Notes under the pieces: model-generated
What the model was told of the DNA's origin: nothing
The model's input: the letters and a program-made list of their open reading frames with translations, nothing else
Databases searched by the model: none
Position numbers and translations under genes: made by a program
Source of the DNA: Bacteroidales bacterium Bact_19
GTDB taxonomy: Bacteria; Bacteroidota; Bacteroidia; Bacteroidales; ML635J-15
DNA length: 34,002 bases
Reading direction: 5' to 3'
Assembly: GCA_001603595.1 (NCBI GenBank)
Contig: LUZK01000033.1
Location: 1 to 34,002 of the forward strand
Shown: positions 8,790 to 18,288 of the stretch, piece after piece
Layout: the number at the start of each line of letters is the position of its first letter
How positions within the stretch are numbered: position 1 is the stretch's first letter

Positions 8790-9478
8790 AGTTTAGCTAA
8801 TTCTTTGAAAGTATTCCATAAATTTGAATTGGGAAGCGGAGCTGTTATTTTTAGCAGCTCTTTTTTTATTGGATGAATTAATTCGAGTGAATAGGAGTGT
8901 AAATCAATTCTACCGTCTTGATTAGATCGAGGATATCCGTATTTTAAATCTCCGCGAATGGGACAACCTATTGACGCAAGCTGACTGCGAATTTGATGAT
9001 GTCTGCCGGTATGTAAGTCTATTTCCAATAAAAAATATTTTTGAGATGTTGCAATAAGTTTATATTCGAGTATCGCTTTTTGACTATCTTTAACTTGTTT
9101 AGGATATGAAAAAGATTTATTTATTTTTTTGTTTCGTAATATCCAGGATTCTATAAGCTCATTATCTTTAGGCGGTTTGTTAGCAACAATTGCAAGATAT
9201 GTTTTTTTTGTTTGCCTTTGTTTAAATTGTTCGTTTAGACGGGATAGAGCTTTTGAAGTTTTGGCAAATAATACGAGCCCGCTGACCGGTCTGTCTAACC
9301 GATGCACAACACCTAAAAAAACATTTCCGGGTTTATCGTATTTTTCTTTAAGAAAATCTTTTACAAAATCTGTAAGAGGTTTATCTCCTGTAGTGTCCTC
9401 CTGAACAATTTGTCCGGGTTTTTTATTAACAATGATTATATGATTATCTTCGTAAAGAATGTCTTTTTCGGAAATCAT
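8786..9478 (-). CDS. RluA-family RNA pseudouridine synthase
   Basis: 230 aa. It carries the RluA signature HRLDRPVSGLVLFAKTSKA; Asp62 is the catalytic aspartate that attacks the target uridine. Further family blocks are KTYLAIV, LHTGRHHQIRSQLASIGCPIRGDLKYG and LHSYSLELIHP. There is no N-terminal S4 domain, so it resembles the shorter RluA or TruC types rather than RluC and RluD. The RNA substrate (23S rRNA or tRNA) cannot be deduced from the sequence. It begins 6 bases after panB ends and is likely in one transcript with it. Confidence 0.93.
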   Translation of the reverse strand: MISEKDILYEDNHIIIVNKKPGQIVQEDTTGDKPLTDFVKDFLKEKYDKPGNVFLGVVHRLDRPVSGLVLFAKTSKALSRLNEQFKQRQTKKTYLAIVANKPPKDNELIESWILRNKKINKSFSYPKQVKDSQKAILEYKLIATSQKYFLLEIDLHTGRHHQIRSQLASIGCPIRGDLKYGYPRSNQDGRIDLHSYSLELIHPIKKELLKITAPLPNSNLWNTFKELAKL

Positions 9479-9484
9479 AAAGAA

Positions 9485-10297
9485 CTAATACTGCTCGTTT
9501 TCATTTGGAAAATCGCAAGTTTTTACATCGTTAATGTAATTTTTAACAGCGTCTTTAATGATTTTATCCAGCTGAGCATAACGGCGTAAAAATCTTGGAT
9601 TAAATTCTTGAGTTATCCCCAGCATATCGTGTAATACCAGCACCTGACCATCAACTTGTCCTGCTCCGATTCCAATAACAGGAATTTTAATTTCGGAAGC
9701 AATTTGATTTGCTAATGTAGCAGGAATTTTTTCCAAAACAATCGCAAAACATCCAACATCATTTAAAACATGAGCATCTGAAATAATTTTTGAGGCTTCT
9801 TCGTCGTCCTGAGCACGAACGCTATAAGTTCCGTATTTATGAATGCTTTGAGGCATAAGCCCGAGATGTCCCATAACCGGAATTCCTGCTGAAAGGATTC
9901 TTTTAATTGAATCTGCCACCTCAATACCACCTTCGATCTTTACTGCACCGGCACCTGTTTCTTTCATGACTTTAATGGCAGAGGCTAATGCTTTTTTAGA
10001 ATCTCCTTGATAGGTTCCGAATGGCATATCAACTACTACCAGAGCTCTTTTTACACCTCTTACTACTGAAGCAGCGTGATAAATCATGTTGTCGAGTGTA
10101 ATTGGTAATGTAGAATCAAAGCCTGCCATAACATTCGAAGCTGAATCACCAACAAGTATCACATCTATTCCTGCCTGGTCGAGCAGTTTTGCCATACTGT
10201 AATCATAAGCCGTGAGCATGGCAATTTTTTGTTTCTCCTGCTTCATTTGCTGAAGAACATGAGTCGTAATTTTTTTTATTTCTTTATGAACCGACAT
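9485..10297 (-). CDS. panB: 3-methyl-2-oxobutanoate hydroxymethyltransferase (ketopantoate)
   Basis: 270 aa, the normal PanB length. It transfers a hydroxymethyl group from 5,10-methylene-THF to 2-oxoisovalerate, the first committed step of pantothenate and coenzyme A synthesis. Family motifs are clear: [38 protein letters not shown] (metal and substrate site), [35 protein letters not shown] and the C-terminal [20 protein letters not shown]. The start ATG ([11 protein letters not shown]) matches the usual beginning of the family. The upstream region is shared with the divergent lipoprotein gene. panC and panD are not in this window. Confidence 0.96.
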   Translation of the reverse strand: MSVHKEIKKITTHVLQQMKQEKQKIAMLTAYDYSMAKLLDQAGIDVILVGDSASNVMAGFDSTLPITLDNMIYHAASVVRGVKRALVVVDMPFGTYQGDSKKALASAIKVMKETGAGAVKIEGGIEVADSIKRILSAGIPVMGHLGLMPQSIHKYGTYSVRAQDDEEASKIISDAHVLNDVGCFAIVLEKIPATLANQIASEIKIPVIGIGAGQVDGQVLVLHDMLGITQEFNPRFLRRYAQLDKIIKDAVKNYINDVKTCDFPNENEQY

Positions 10298-10310
10298 TTT
10301 TAACTTTTTA

Positions 10311-10344
10311 TTTGTATTTTTGTAAATTATAAAAATTATTTTTG
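10311..10344 (+). promoter_or_regulatory. Promoter of the lipoprotein gene
   Basis: A -33 TTTG (10311-10314) and a -7 TATTTTTG (10337-10344) are separated by 22 bases. The leader would be about 18 bases before the ATG at 10369. Confidence 0.5.
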
Positions 10345-10352
10345 CAAAGATA
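10345..10352 (-). promoter_or_regulatory. Possible -7 box for panB
   Basis: On the minus strand the sequence reads TATCTTTG, matching TAnnTTTG, about 48 bases upstream of the panB ATG. It directly abuts the opposite-strand box of the lipoprotein gene. No good -33 TTTG lies at the expected distance. Confidence 0.4.
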
Positions 10353-10368
10353 ATAAGTTGGCAAACAA

Positions 10369-11406
10369 ATGAATAAAATTAAGTTAATAATCTTGACAAT
10401 TTTAGCAGTTTTTATCTTTACTGCTTGCAGCACTGATGTTGAAGTAAACGGAGAATGGATAGATATTCCTATTGTTTATTGTATTTTAGATGCCTCATCA
10501 CCTGTTCAGTATGTTAAGGTAAATAAGAGTTTTCTGGGCAATATTCCGGCATCGCAAATGGCTGCAATAAGTGATTCATTATTTTACAATAAGGTTGAAG
10601 TTGTATTGAATGAATATAATTCTAACAATGTAAAGATAGCAAGTTATACATTTGAAGAGGTTGATACAATTCCAAAACCTTCAGGATATTTTAGCAATAA
10701 TCGTAACACTATGTGGGTAAAACAAATGAATTTAAATTTAGATAACTCTTATGAATTAGTTGTTACGATTGACGACGGGAAACATATTGTTAAATCAAGA
10801 ACTAATTTAGTTAAAGGAATGTATATTACCGCTCCGAGTCCGTTTGCTCCATCTATTGATATTGTTAGATATGCAGGTGATTTTGAATATAAATACAATA
10901 ACGGAACAAACGGAAAAGCTTTTCAAATGACAATTGCATTTAATTATTTTGAAGTTAATGAGCAGGGAGATACCTCAGAAGTAAAAACAATTGTATGGCC
11001 GCAAAATAAGGAATACAGAACTACAACATCTCCGACAGAAGTTAATGGTAAGTTTTCTATTCTTGCTTTTTATAATCTTATTAAATCAAAACTTGGTGAA
11101 CCGCAGCCCGGTGTTAAAAGGTTTGTTAAAATGCCCGAAAGCATTGAATTCCGACTTGCTGCTGCAGATGAAAATTATGTAACATACATGGAGATTTCAG
11201 CTCCTTCATCAGGTATTGTTCAGGAAAAACCATCGTTTACTAATCTTAATGGAGGTTATGGTTTATTTGCGTCAAGATACAATGTTGTTTTGACTAAAAA
11301 ACTCGGAACACGTACGCTCGATAGTTTGTCAAGAGGAATTTACACAAAAGATCTTGGTTTTGCCAATGCCTACGATCAGTACTATCTTTCTAACGGAGCT
11401 AATTAG
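10369..11406 (+). CDS. Predicted outer-membrane lipoprotein, unknown function
   Basis: 345 aa. The N-terminus is a type II signal peptide with lipobox FTAC and Cys20 as the lipidation site ([12 protein letters not shown]). The mature protein is beta-rich, with an opening stretch [16 protein letters not shown], and vaguely resembles the DUF4249 type of Bacteroidota lipoproteins, but I cannot assign it firmly. No transmembrane segment and no catalytic motif is visible. It is divergent from panB, with its own TAnnTTTG box. Its 3' end overlaps by 8 bases the convergent gene that follows. It probably acts at the cell surface or on the periplasmic face of the outer membrane. Confidence 0.8.
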   Translation: MNKIKLIILTILAVFIFTACSTDVEVNGEWIDIPIVYCILDASSPVQYVKVNKSFLGNIPASQMAAISDSLFYNKVEVVLNEYNSNNVKIASYTFEEVDTIPKPSGYFSNNRNTMWVKQMNLNLDNSYELVVTIDDGKHIVKSRTNLVKGMYITAPSPFAPSIDIVRYAGDFEYKYNNGTNGKAFQMTIAFNYFEVNEQGDTSEVKTIVWPQNKEYRTTTSPTEVNGKFSILAFYNLIKSKLGEPQPGVKRFVKMPESIEFRLAAADENYVTYMEISAPSSGIVQEKPSFTNLNGGYGLFASRYNVVLTKKLGTRTLDSLSRGIYTKDLGFANAYDQYYLSNGAN

Positions 11407-12382
11407 TATTTTCGGGTTTTAACGTTTTTGCAATTTTTCTAAACATTTCAAGATTAGTCTCAAAATTACCTGAGGTAAAGCCATTAAATACGTAATATTC
11501 TTTTTCTTTAAAAAAAACAGCCTGATAAATCAATTCCGGTTTTCCGGTTGAACTATTTTTACCTATAGAAAATATTTCATATCCAGATAGAAATTTTCCT
11601 TTTATTTCTTTTACAATGTTTTTTGAGTTTGCTGTAATTTCTTTAGGATAAATTTTAAAAAGCTCTATTGTAAGTTCTTTTTTTTCGTTTTCAGACAATA
11701 CTTTAGTAGCTGTTGCTTTTCTAACGGTTACTGACGTCTTATTTTCTGTTTTTGAAGGCATGTTCCCGTCATCTGTATATGTTAATGAAGAAATCATCAT
11801 TTTTGCCTTTTTTAATTCAGTACCACTAACATCAATACTGAAATCAAAGCGTTGAGAAATATCATTTGCAATTTCAGGCATAAAAATCACACTTAATAGA
11901 GATTCTAAAACTTCTTTCTGGTGTTTTTCGGATGAAGTTGCGAGTAATGAGGCATTTAATAAATAGGATATTTTTGTATTTCCGATAATTAGTAAATGTT
12001 TTATATAAACATTGTTGTATGCGGTTTGCTTTCCGGTTATGAGTAAAGCATCAAAGTTGTTTATTTTGTAAAACTTTTGTGATTCAAGGAATATTCCGGC
12101 TTTTAACAAATAAGCTTTATCGAATCCCATCATTGTTTTATTTATGTTTTCAGGAATTTCTGTGATAACTATTGAACTACCCGCAATTTCGTGTTCAAAT
12201 CCTAAAAATCTCTTCGAGCTTACAAAACCTCGCGGTGGAATAATTTTAATTTTTGTACCCGGAACGGCAATATAATTGGCATTATCATTGTTATTAATTT
12301 CGATGGCTTTTTGATTTATGCCTTGAGAAATTAAATTTAAGGATAGCAATAGCAAAAATGAGTTTAAAATCAAAAATTTCAT
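11399..12382 (-). CDS. Secreted protein with two PsbP/DcrB-like halves, unknown function
   Basis: 327 aa with a signal peptide (residues 1-20, ending NLISQ). Two similar-looking halves can be seen. The first (about 40-170) begins GTKIKIIPPRGF and ends with a helix KHQKEVLESLLSVIF. The second (about 230-325) has the same strand pattern (GKFLSGYEIFSIG, YQAVFFKEKEYYVFNGFTSG) and ends MFRKIAKTLK. The alternation of strands followed by a terminal helix is reminiscent of PsbP/DcrB-like (DUF1795-type) folds. That is inference from pattern, not a proven match. No active-site motif is seen. It is divergent from the Plug gene and convergent with the lipoprotein gene. Confidence 0.75.
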   Translation of the reverse strand: MKFLILNSFLLLLSLNLISQGINQKAIEINNNDNANYIAVPGTKIKIIPPRGFVSSKRFLGFEHEIAGSSIVITEIPENINKTMMGFDKAYLLKAGIFLESQKFYKINNFDALLITGKQTAYNNVYIKHLLIIGNTKISYLLNASLLATSSEKHQKEVLESLLSVIFMPEIANDISQRFDFSIDVSGTELKKAKMMISSLTYTDDGNMPSKTENKTSVTVRKATATKVLSENEKKELTIELFKIYPKEITANSKNIVKEIKGKFLSGYEIFSIGKNSSTGKPELIYQAVFFKEKEYYVFNGFTSGNFETNLEMFRKIAKTLKPENTN

Positions 12383-12395
12383 ATAAATAATTTTT

Positions 12396-12403
12396 TACTT
12401 TTG
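12396..12403 (+). promoter_or_regulatory. -7 promoter box of the Plug-protein gene
   Basis: TACTTTTG matches TAnnTTTG. It lies 27 bases before the ATG at 12431. A TTG that could be misread as an upstream start codon (12401) is part of this box. The -33 region is not well conserved. Confidence 0.5.
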
Positions 12404-12430
12404 AAAACAATTTTTATGCCGTGTAAAATT

Positions 12431-13723
12431 ATGAAAAATTTTATTATCATTTTATCCATTTTGCTTTCATTTGAATGCTTTTCACAAATTACGAATTATA
12501 ATTTTTCAACAGAAAATCGAATCTATAATGAAAATATTAAAACAGTCAGAATTCATCCCGAAAACTGGGAAATTGGTCAGCCCGTTCTTAATTTATATTC
12601 CGATAATAGATTATTATTTAGTTTCGACCAAATTGAATCACAACCGGAAGTTTATTATTATGATATTATTCATTGCGACAGAAATTGGAATATTTCAAAC
12701 ATTTCTCCGGTGGATTATAAAGATGTTTTTCATGAGCTGGAAATAACGAATTGGGAAGATTCTTATTCAACTATGGTTCAATATACTCATTATAAACTAT
12801 ATTTACCAAATGAAGACATTAATCTGAAAATTAGCGGGAATTATGTGCTGGTTGCATATACTTTAAATGAAAATGTTAAAAATATTGTTTGTACTCAAAG
12901 ATTCATGGTTTATGAACCTCTGGTTGACATTATTGGAGATGTTAGTATTGCCAATGTTTCTGATTACAAGAGTTATTTTCAGAAAGTAGATTTTAAAATA
13001 AATAAGAAAAACTATCGAATTGATGATCCTTTTAGGGAAGTGAAAGTTGTTGTAATGCAAAATTTTCAATGGGATAATGCAGTTACGGATATACAGCCTA
13101 CATTCATTGACAATAATTTTTTAACTTATCAATATGATGATAAAATAATCTTTAATGCTGCAAATGAATACAGGTATTTTAATTTTAACAATCTTGAAGT
13201 TTTTTCTGAAAATATAGAAAATATTGAGTTTAAGAAACCATACTATTACATTGATCTGGTTAAGGATAAAAATAGGATGTTTGACCCATACAGCAGTGCC
13301 GAAGATATTAATGGTAAGTACATTATTAAGACAAATCGGTTTGGCAACAGGTCAAAACCGGAAGTTGAAGCTGAATATGCGATAGTGAAATTTCGTCTTG
13401 AAATGCCAAATCCATTATCGGCATGGACTGTTTATCTTTACGGTAATTTTGCAGGAAATCAGCTTACTGAAAATCATAAAATGAAATATAATCCGGAATC
13501 AAGATGCTATGAAACTTTGATGTTTTTGAAGCAGGGGTATTATAATTATCGTTATGTTGCCGTAAAATGGAAGGACGGGAAAAATATTTCTGATCATTCT
13601 TTTCTGGAAGGCAGTCACAAGCAAACTGAAAACGATTATTATATATTTGTATATCATAAGGCGGTTTCTGATAATTACGATAAGTTAATCGGTTATAAAG
13701 TTTTGAATTCAGTTAAGAAGTAA
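12431..13723 (+). CDS. Type IX secretion system Plug protein (DUF5103)
   Basis: 430 aa. The sequence matches the DUF5103 family: a signal peptide (MKNFIIILSILLSFECFSQ) followed by NRIYNENIKTVRIHPENWE, then a beta-rich body with HCDRNWNIS and the blocks FMVYEPLVDIIGDVS, EVKVVVMQNFQWDNA, EYRYFNFNNLE and YVLVAYT. The C-terminal part (YGNFAGNQLTENHKMKYN, LFLKQGYYNYRYV-like) resembles a carbohydrate-binding-type beta sandwich. In Flavobacterium johnsoniae the Plug protein closes the periplasmic end of the SprA translocon barrel. ATGs at 12416 and 12431 are both possible; 12431 gives the cleanest signal peptide. Along with the PorE-like protein it shows that this organism has type IX secretion. Confidence 0.88.
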   Translation: MKNFIIILSILLSFECFSQITNYNFSTENRIYNENIKTVRIHPENWEIGQPVLNLYSDNRLLFSFDQIESQPEVYYYDIIHCDRNWNISNISPVDYKDVFHELEITNWEDSYSTMVQYTHYKLYLPNEDINLKISGNYVLVAYTLNENVKNIVCTQRFMVYEPLVDIIGDVSIANVSDYKSYFQKVDFKINKKNYRIDDPFREVKVVVMQNFQWDNAVTDIQPTFIDNNFLTYQYDDKIIFNAANEYRYFNFNNLEVFSENIENIEFKKPYYYIDLVKDKNRMFDPYSSAEDINGKYIIKTNRFGNRSKPEVEAEYAIVKFRLEMPNPLSAWTVYLYGNFAGNQLTENHKMKYNPESRCYETLMFLKQGYYNYRYVAVKWKDGKNISDHSFLEGSHKQTENDYYIFVYHKAVSDNYDKLIGYKVLNSVKK

Positions 13724-13734
13724 GTTAGAAAACC

Positions 13735-14673
13735 TCATTGATTAAATTTATATCCGTTTAGGAATTCTTTAATCTGCATTCTTTTACGACCGGAAATTTG
13801 TAGATCGAGGACTTCGATATAACCATCAACAGTAGAAAATATTAGAAAATTTTTATTATCAGTAATAATAGTTCCGGGTTTAGCTAAGTTTTGATTTTCT
13901 ATTTTGTATTCGGACTTAAAAATTTTTAACATAACATCTTTCTCAATAAAAGTATATGCTCCTGGATAGGGCGAAAGTCCTCTAATAAAATTATGTATGG
14001 ATATAGAGCTTTTATTAAAATCAATTTGACAAAACTCTTTTGTTATTTTTGGAGCTAAATGTAATTCTTTTCCCGATAAGAGTTTGGATTGAGGTATAGG
14101 TTTGAAATTTTCGGAACAAATAATTTTAATTGTTTCAATAACAAAACTTTCGGACATATGCATTAATTTATCATGTAAAGTGCCGAAATTATCTTCGTCT
14201 TCAATGAGGCATTCTTTTTTAAGGATAATGTTGCCGCTGTCTATTTCTTCGTTTATGAAAAAACTTGTAAGACCGGTGACCTTTTCTCCGTTAATTAAAA
14301 CATGGTTTATTGGAGCAGCACCGCGATAATCGGGCAGGAGAGAAGCATGAATGTTGAAAGTCCCAAATTTAGGAATTTCCCAAACAATTTTAGGCAACAT
14401 TCTAAAAGCTACAATGATAAAAAGATTTGCATTAAGATTTTTTAAATCTTTTATAAAGTCCGGGTCTTTAAGAGAAATTGGTTGTAATACTTTAAGATTA
14501 TGTTGTTCTGCAAAAACTTTTACTTCAGATGCTTTTAGGTTTTTTCCTCTGCCTGCTGGTTTATCCGGAGCTGTTACTACGGCAAGAACATTAAAATTAT
14601 TTTCTATTAAAGCTTTTAGAGGAGCAACCGCAAATTGTGGTGTCCCCATGTAAATTATTTTTAAATCAGTCAT
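13735..14673 (-). CDS. fmt: Methionyl-tRNA formyltransferase
   Basis: 312 aa from the ATG that gives [15 protein letters not shown], the usual N-terminus of the family. An ATT/ATG-rich extension further upstream lies inside ribBA and is rejected. The enzyme formylates the initiator Met-tRNA using 10-formyl-THF. Catalytic residues are present: Asn107 and His109 in [16 protein letters not shown], and Asp145 in NEEIDSGNI. The C-terminal tRNA-binding domain begins near residue 200 and contains [13 protein letters not shown]. The start overlaps the ribBA stop by 8 bases, so translational coupling is likely. It is the last gene of the minus-strand operon. Confidence 0.95.
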   Translation of the reverse strand: MTDLKIIYMGTPQFAVAPLKALIENNFNVLAVVTAPDKPAGRGKNLKASEVKVFAEQHNLKVLQPISLKDPDFIKDLKNLNANLFIIVAFRMLPKIVWEIPKFGTFNIHASLLPDYRGAAPINHVLINGEKVTGLTSFFINEEIDSGNIILKKECLIEDEDNFGTLHDKLMHMSESFVIETIKIICSENFKPIPQSKLLSGKELHLAPKITKEFCQIDFNKSSISIHNFIRGLSPYPGAYTFIEKDVMLKIFKSEYKIENQNLAKPGTIITDNKNFLIFSTVDGYIEVLDLQISGRKRMQIKEFLNGYKFNQ

Positions 14674-15940
14674 TTTTGTTATCATTCTGGACTTTGGCAT
14701 CGAGATTATCAATATTAATTTCGTGTCCCATTTTTACCTTTTTTGTGTATAGATAAAATTTGTTGTATTTATTAGGTGGAATAACGAGATTTTTAGTTCC
14801 GACAATTTCAATTCCATATCCTTTAAGTCCGGCTTTTTTTTGGGGGTTGTTAGAAATAAGAATCATCTTTTTAACGCCTAGGCTACGCAAAATTTGAGCT
14901 CCGATACCATAATCTCTTTCATCGGGTTGGAAGCCAAGGTGTAAATTTGCTTCGACGGTGTCCAATCCATTTTCTTGCAACTTGTAGGCGGCTATTTTAT
15001 TCATTAGTCCAATGCCTCTACCTTCTTGATTTAGGTATAACAAAACACCTTTACCGGCTTTTTCAATTATTTTCATGGCTTCGTGAAGTTGGTCCCCACA
15101 ATCACATTTTTTAGATCCAAAAATATCTCCGGTAATGCAACTCGAATGAATTCTTACTAAAACAGGTTCATCTTCTGACCATGAGCCTTTCACTAAGGCA
15201 CTGTGTTCCATTCCGTTATTTTTTTGTTTAAATGGAATAATATAAAAATCACCGTAATCTGTAGGGAGGAACACTTTTTCGCCTCTTTCGATTAAAGAAT
15301 CGTGTTCGAGACGATATTTTATGAGGTCTTCGATTGTGATTATTTTAAGATTGAATTTTTTAGCTATTTCGATAAGTTGAGGAAGTCTGGCCATTGTACC
15401 GTCATCGTTCATAATTTCCACCAAAGCACCACCTGGTTTTAGTCCTGCAAGTTTTGTGAGGTCAACAACGGCTTCGGTATGTCCGGCTCGTCTGAGAACT
15501 CCGTTTTCTCTGGCCATGAGTGGAAAAATATGCCCAGGACGGCCTAAATCTTCGGGTTTAGTTTTTTCGTCAACTAAAGCGAAAATTGTTTTTGCTCTGT
15601 CGGCGGCCGAAATTCCTGTTGTGCAGCCTTGACCGATTAAGTCAACAGAAATGGTAAATGGAGTTTCGTGCAGAGAAGTATTTTTGCCGACCATCAACTC
15701 AAGGTTTAATTCTTTACATCTGCTCTCAGGTATTGAGCAACAAATTAATCCTCTGCCGTATTTTGCCATAAAATTGACTATTTCGGGTGTGATTTTTTCG
15801 GCAGCAACAACAAAATCGCCTTCATTTTCCCTATCATAATCATCAACAACAATTACAATTTTTCCCTGTCTGATATCTTCAATAGCTTCATCTATTGTGT
15901 TAAGCTGGTTATTGATTTCGTTTTGTTGGTTTCCAAACAT
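14666..15940 (-). CDS. ribBA: Bifunctional DHBP synthase / GTP cyclohydrolase II
   Basis: 424 aa fusion that supplies both starting intermediates of riboflavin synthesis. The N-terminal RibB half (about 10-210) has the metal and substrate motifs [40 protein letters not shown] and [11 protein letters not shown] with RRAGHTEA. The C-terminal RibA half (about 215-410) has the zinc cysteines ([19 protein letters not shown]), the GTP-binding [11 protein letters not shown] and [17 protein letters not shown]. The start is the ATG at 15940, preceded by an unusually good AAGGAG. A TTG three codons upstream is less likely. The coding region overlaps the end of the upstream GT2 gene by 32 bases. The fmt gene is coupled downstream. 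Confidence 0.95.
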   Translation of the reverse strand: MFGNQQNEINNQLNTIDEAIEDIRQGKIVIVVDDYDRENEGDFVVAAEKITPEIVNFMAKYGRGLICCSIPESRCKELNLELMVGKNTSLHETPFTISVDLIGQGCTTGISAADRAKTIFALVDEKTKPEDLGRPGHIFPLMARENGVLRRAGHTEAVVDLTKLAGLKPGGALVEIMNDDGTMARLPQLIEIAKKFNLKIITIEDLIKYRLEHDSLIERGEKVFLPTDYGDFYIIPFKQKNNGMEHSALVKGSWSEDEPVLVRIHSSCITGDIFGSKKCDCGDQLHEAMKIIEKAGKGVLLYLNQEGRGIGLMNKIAAYKLQENGLDTVEANLHLGFQPDERDYGIGAQILRSLGVKKMILISNNPQKKAGLKGYGIEIVGTKNLVIPPNKYNKFYLYTKKVKMGHEINIDNLDAKVQNDNKND

Positions 15941-17075
15941 TTGATTCAACTCCTTTTATTGATATAAACATTCCAATTAATAAAGCAAGATTCATAGTTA
16001 AATAATGCGTAATAAATCGCAAAATTATATTATGAATATTTAATTTTTTGAGTAAAATGTCAGCTAATGCCAAAAAGAAAATAAAATTATACGCAATAAA
16101 TAAAATAAGATAAAAATCACTTGAAAATGACATTATAAATGCCGAAATCCATGCAAATATCATAAAAATCGGAGTAATCCATCTTAAAACTTTGTGGGAT
16201 AAGAAACTAAATGCTAATCCTTTCCATGGAGGAAATAAAAGTTTTATAAAACGTTTAAGGTTTTGAAAATCTCCTGTTGCAATTCTTATTTTTCTTTTAA
16301 ATTCGATTGATAAATTATTAGAAACATCTTCAAAAACTTTTGCTTCAAGATTATTGATGGCTTTGTATTTCATTTCCAGTACTTTCATACAGATATAAAA
16401 GTCGTCAACAAGAAAGTTTTTAGGAACTGGTGAGTATAATTTTCGTCTTATAGCAAAACATCCGCCAAAAGGTCCCATCATTGTTCCCCATAAAAGGCCT
16501 TCTCTGTGTTTAATTATTACTTCTCTTGATATGTATGATTTCTCCTGAAATGAAATGCCTTCTAATTTTATGCCTGTATTTATCATATTAGAATCAACCA
16601 ATCCAATTTCCGGATTCTGAAAAGGTTTAACAATTTCATTTATTGTGTTTTTATCAAAAAATACATTTGCATCGGTTAATATCAAAATTTCTCCTGTACT
16701 GATATCATAAAGTTGGTTTATAATATTGGATTTCCCTTGTCGGATATAGAATGGTTTGAAGATAATATTTGAATATTTTTCAGAATAACTTGCAATTATG
16801 TAGTTTGTATTGTCGCTGCTGTTATCTGACCCTATAATTATTTGAATTTTTTCTTGAGGATAATTTGAATGAATTATGCTTTCTATTTTTTGTGCTATTA
16901 CAGTTTCTTCGTTGAAACAGGACATTAAAATGCTAACAGATGGCAATTCTTCTGTATTGCTTTGAAAGTTGAATTTCTTACGACTTGCTAATATTTTTAA
17001 TAATACAGGATATAACACATAAGTGTGGAAAATTAGAAAAACAGAAAGCCAAAATATTATTTCAAAAATTATCAT
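15909..17075 (-). CDS. Membrane glycosyltransferase family 2 (processive-type)
   Basis: 388 aa. An N-terminal membrane helix (about 3-30) precedes a GT-A catalytic domain with [12 protein letters not shown] (from residue 46), the nucleotide-sugar motif TDANVFF (Asp135), GGCFAIRR (204-211) and the base-like [10 protein letters not shown] (Asp224/225). RKIRIATG (261-268) stands where hyaluronan or cellulose-synthase-like enzymes have QxxRW. About three or four helices follow (about 288-375), ending with VWKPTKR. This layout suits a polysaccharide synthase that polymerises and perhaps exports a sugar chain, but the sugar is unknown. It starts 1 base after the upstream GT4 stop and overlaps the start of ribBA. 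The GT pair lies between lptF and ribBA, an unusual place. Confidence 0.88.
   Translation of the reverse strand: MIIFEIIFWLSVFLIFHTYVLYPVLLKILASRKKFNFQSNTEELPSVSILMSCFNEETVIAQKIESIIHSNYPQEKIQIIIGSDNSSDNTNYIIASYSEKYSNIIFKPFYIRQGKSNIINQLYDISTGEILILTDANVFFDKNTINEIVKPFQNPEIGLVDSNMINTGIKLEGISFQEKSYISREVIIKHREGLLWGTMMGPFGGCFAIRRKLYSPVPKNFLVDDFYICMKVLEMKYKAINNLEAKVFEDVSNNLSIEFKRKIRIATGDFQNLKRFIKLLFPPWKGLAFSFLSHKVLRWITPIFMIFAWISAFIMSFSSDFYLILFIAYNFIFFLALADILLKKLNIHNIILRFITHYLTMNLALLIGMFISIKGVESNVWKPTKRNQ
15950..15955 (-). promoter_or_regulatory. Shine-Dalgarno site deciding the ribBA start
   Basis: The minus strand reads AAGGAG, 9 bases before the ATG at 15940. Such motifs are rare in this window. 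It lies inside the upstream glycosyltransferase gene, so ribBA can be initiated independently on the shared mRNA. Confidence 0.55.
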
Positions 17076-17076
17076 T

Positions 17077-18288
17077 CTAAATAGATTTTTTGTAAAAATC
17101 AGCTAAATTTTTTGCAATTACAGTATTATTATAATTTTCAGCAACGAAGATACGAGCATTTTTTGAAATTTCATCATGAATTTGTTTGTTGGAACTAAGT
17201 TTCAACATAATATTTAAAAAAGTTTTCGGATTATCGGCAATAAATATATTAATTTCGTTGGTGGTATCAATGCCTTCCGTTCCGATAGTTGTTGTAATAA
17301 TTGTTTTTGCTGCAGCCATTCCTTCAATAATTTTCACTCTCATTCCACTGCCGGAAAGTACAGGAGCAATCAACACAGAGCCACGGGAAATAAACTCGTC
17401 TGCATCTTCGACTTCGCCAAAATATTTGATGTTAGGAAATTGAGATAAATATTTTTCAAAATGTTGTTCTGCATTTCTACCTGCAATACTAAAAGTATTT
17501 TGAGGATATTTTTTTACGTAATCTGTCCAAATATTTTCTAAAAACCATTTTAATCCTTCGATATTAGGATACCAATCTAAAGCTCCAATAAAAAAGAATC
17601 CGGGATATTCAGAATTATTATTATCGAGAAAAAGTTTTTTATTTTCTTCGGTTATTCCTGTAGGTGCAATAAATCCCGGTTTAATGTTTCCTAGAGAATT
17701 GTAAGTTTGGAGTTCGCGACCGGTTACCGGAACTAAAAAATCATATTTATTGATATATTTTAGTTTAAAATTTTTAATTCTGTCTGCCAATTTTTTTAGA
17801 TAGAATTTTTTTAAAGGATTTACTTCTTCATAAGCTAATCTCTCCCAGATTTCGTGTTCAATATTGTGCGAACGTAATGTGATTTTTGCATTGGAATTTT
17901 GTCTTACAATTTCAATGTATGGACACATATATAATCCTTCGATATGAACAATATCGAATTTTTTTTCGGCTAATAATGATTTTAATTTAGCTTTGAAATC
18001 ATCGGAAATAAATCTTTCGGCATTGTATGGAATTCTTGAAAATAAGAGGTTTTTTAATAGTTTAATCGGATTAATGTCGGTATTAATATATACGTCGTGA
18101 AAATTTATTTTTTGTTTTAAATCTTGCGGAATTTTTTCAACAGGATAGTAATGTTTGTTTGTGTTTAATGTTAATAAATCAATTGAATGACCGAGATTTG
18201 CAAGAGAAATTGCCAGATTAAAGAAACCTATTGCACCGCCGTCTTTTGGAGGATAAGGGATTTTATTTGTCAGAAATAAAAAGTTCAT
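17077..18288 (-). CDS. Glycosyltransferase family 4 (GT-B)
   Basis: 403 aa. The N-terminal Rossmann half starts with MNFLFLTNKIPYPPKDGGAIG, the glycine-rich acceptor loop. The C-terminal donor half has FFIGALDWYPNIEGLKWF, FGEVEDADEFI and the nucleotide-sugar-binding VLSGSGMRVKIIEGMAAAKTII containing the expected Glu. It resembles the GT4 subgroup sometimes seen with exopolysaccharide loci (TIGR03087-like). No membrane segment is visible. Its first codons overlap the lptF-type stop by 4 bases (ATGA), and its stop is 1 base before the GT2 start, so lptF, GT4 and GT2 are translationally coupled. The likely job is adding a sugar to an envelope glycan or lipid precursor on the cytoplasmic side. 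Confidence 0.9.
   Translation of the reverse strand: MNFLFLTNKIPYPPKDGGAIGFFNLAISLANLGHSIDLLTLNTNKHYYPVEKIPQDLKQKINFHDVYINTDINPIKLLKNLLFSRIPYNAERFISDDFKAKLKSLLAEKKFDIVHIEGLYMCPYIEIVRQNSNAKITLRSHNIEHEIWERLAYEEVNPLKKFYLKKLADRIKNFKLKYINKYDFLVPVTGRELQTYNSLGNIKPGFIAPTGITEENKKLFLDNNNSEYPGFFFIGALDWYPNIEGLKWFLENIWTDYVKKYPQNTFSIAGRNAEQHFEKYLSQFPNIKYFGEVEDADEFISRGSVLIAPVLSGSGMRVKIIEGMAAAKTIITTTIGTEGIDTTNEINIFIADNPKTFLNIMLKLSSNKQIHDEISKNARIFVAENYNNTVIAKNLADFYKKSI

Noticed and set aside
12401-12430. TTG start codon for the Plug gene upstream of the signal peptide
   Set aside because: The TTG is part of the -7 box TACTTTTG and would not be transcribed; the ATG at 12431 gives a clean signal peptide.
14674-14712. 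Upstream ATG/ATA extension of fmt within ribBA
   Set aside because: Fmt proteins begin close to the MGTPQFA motif, as the ATG at 14673 gives; the extension is inside the ribBA coding sequence.
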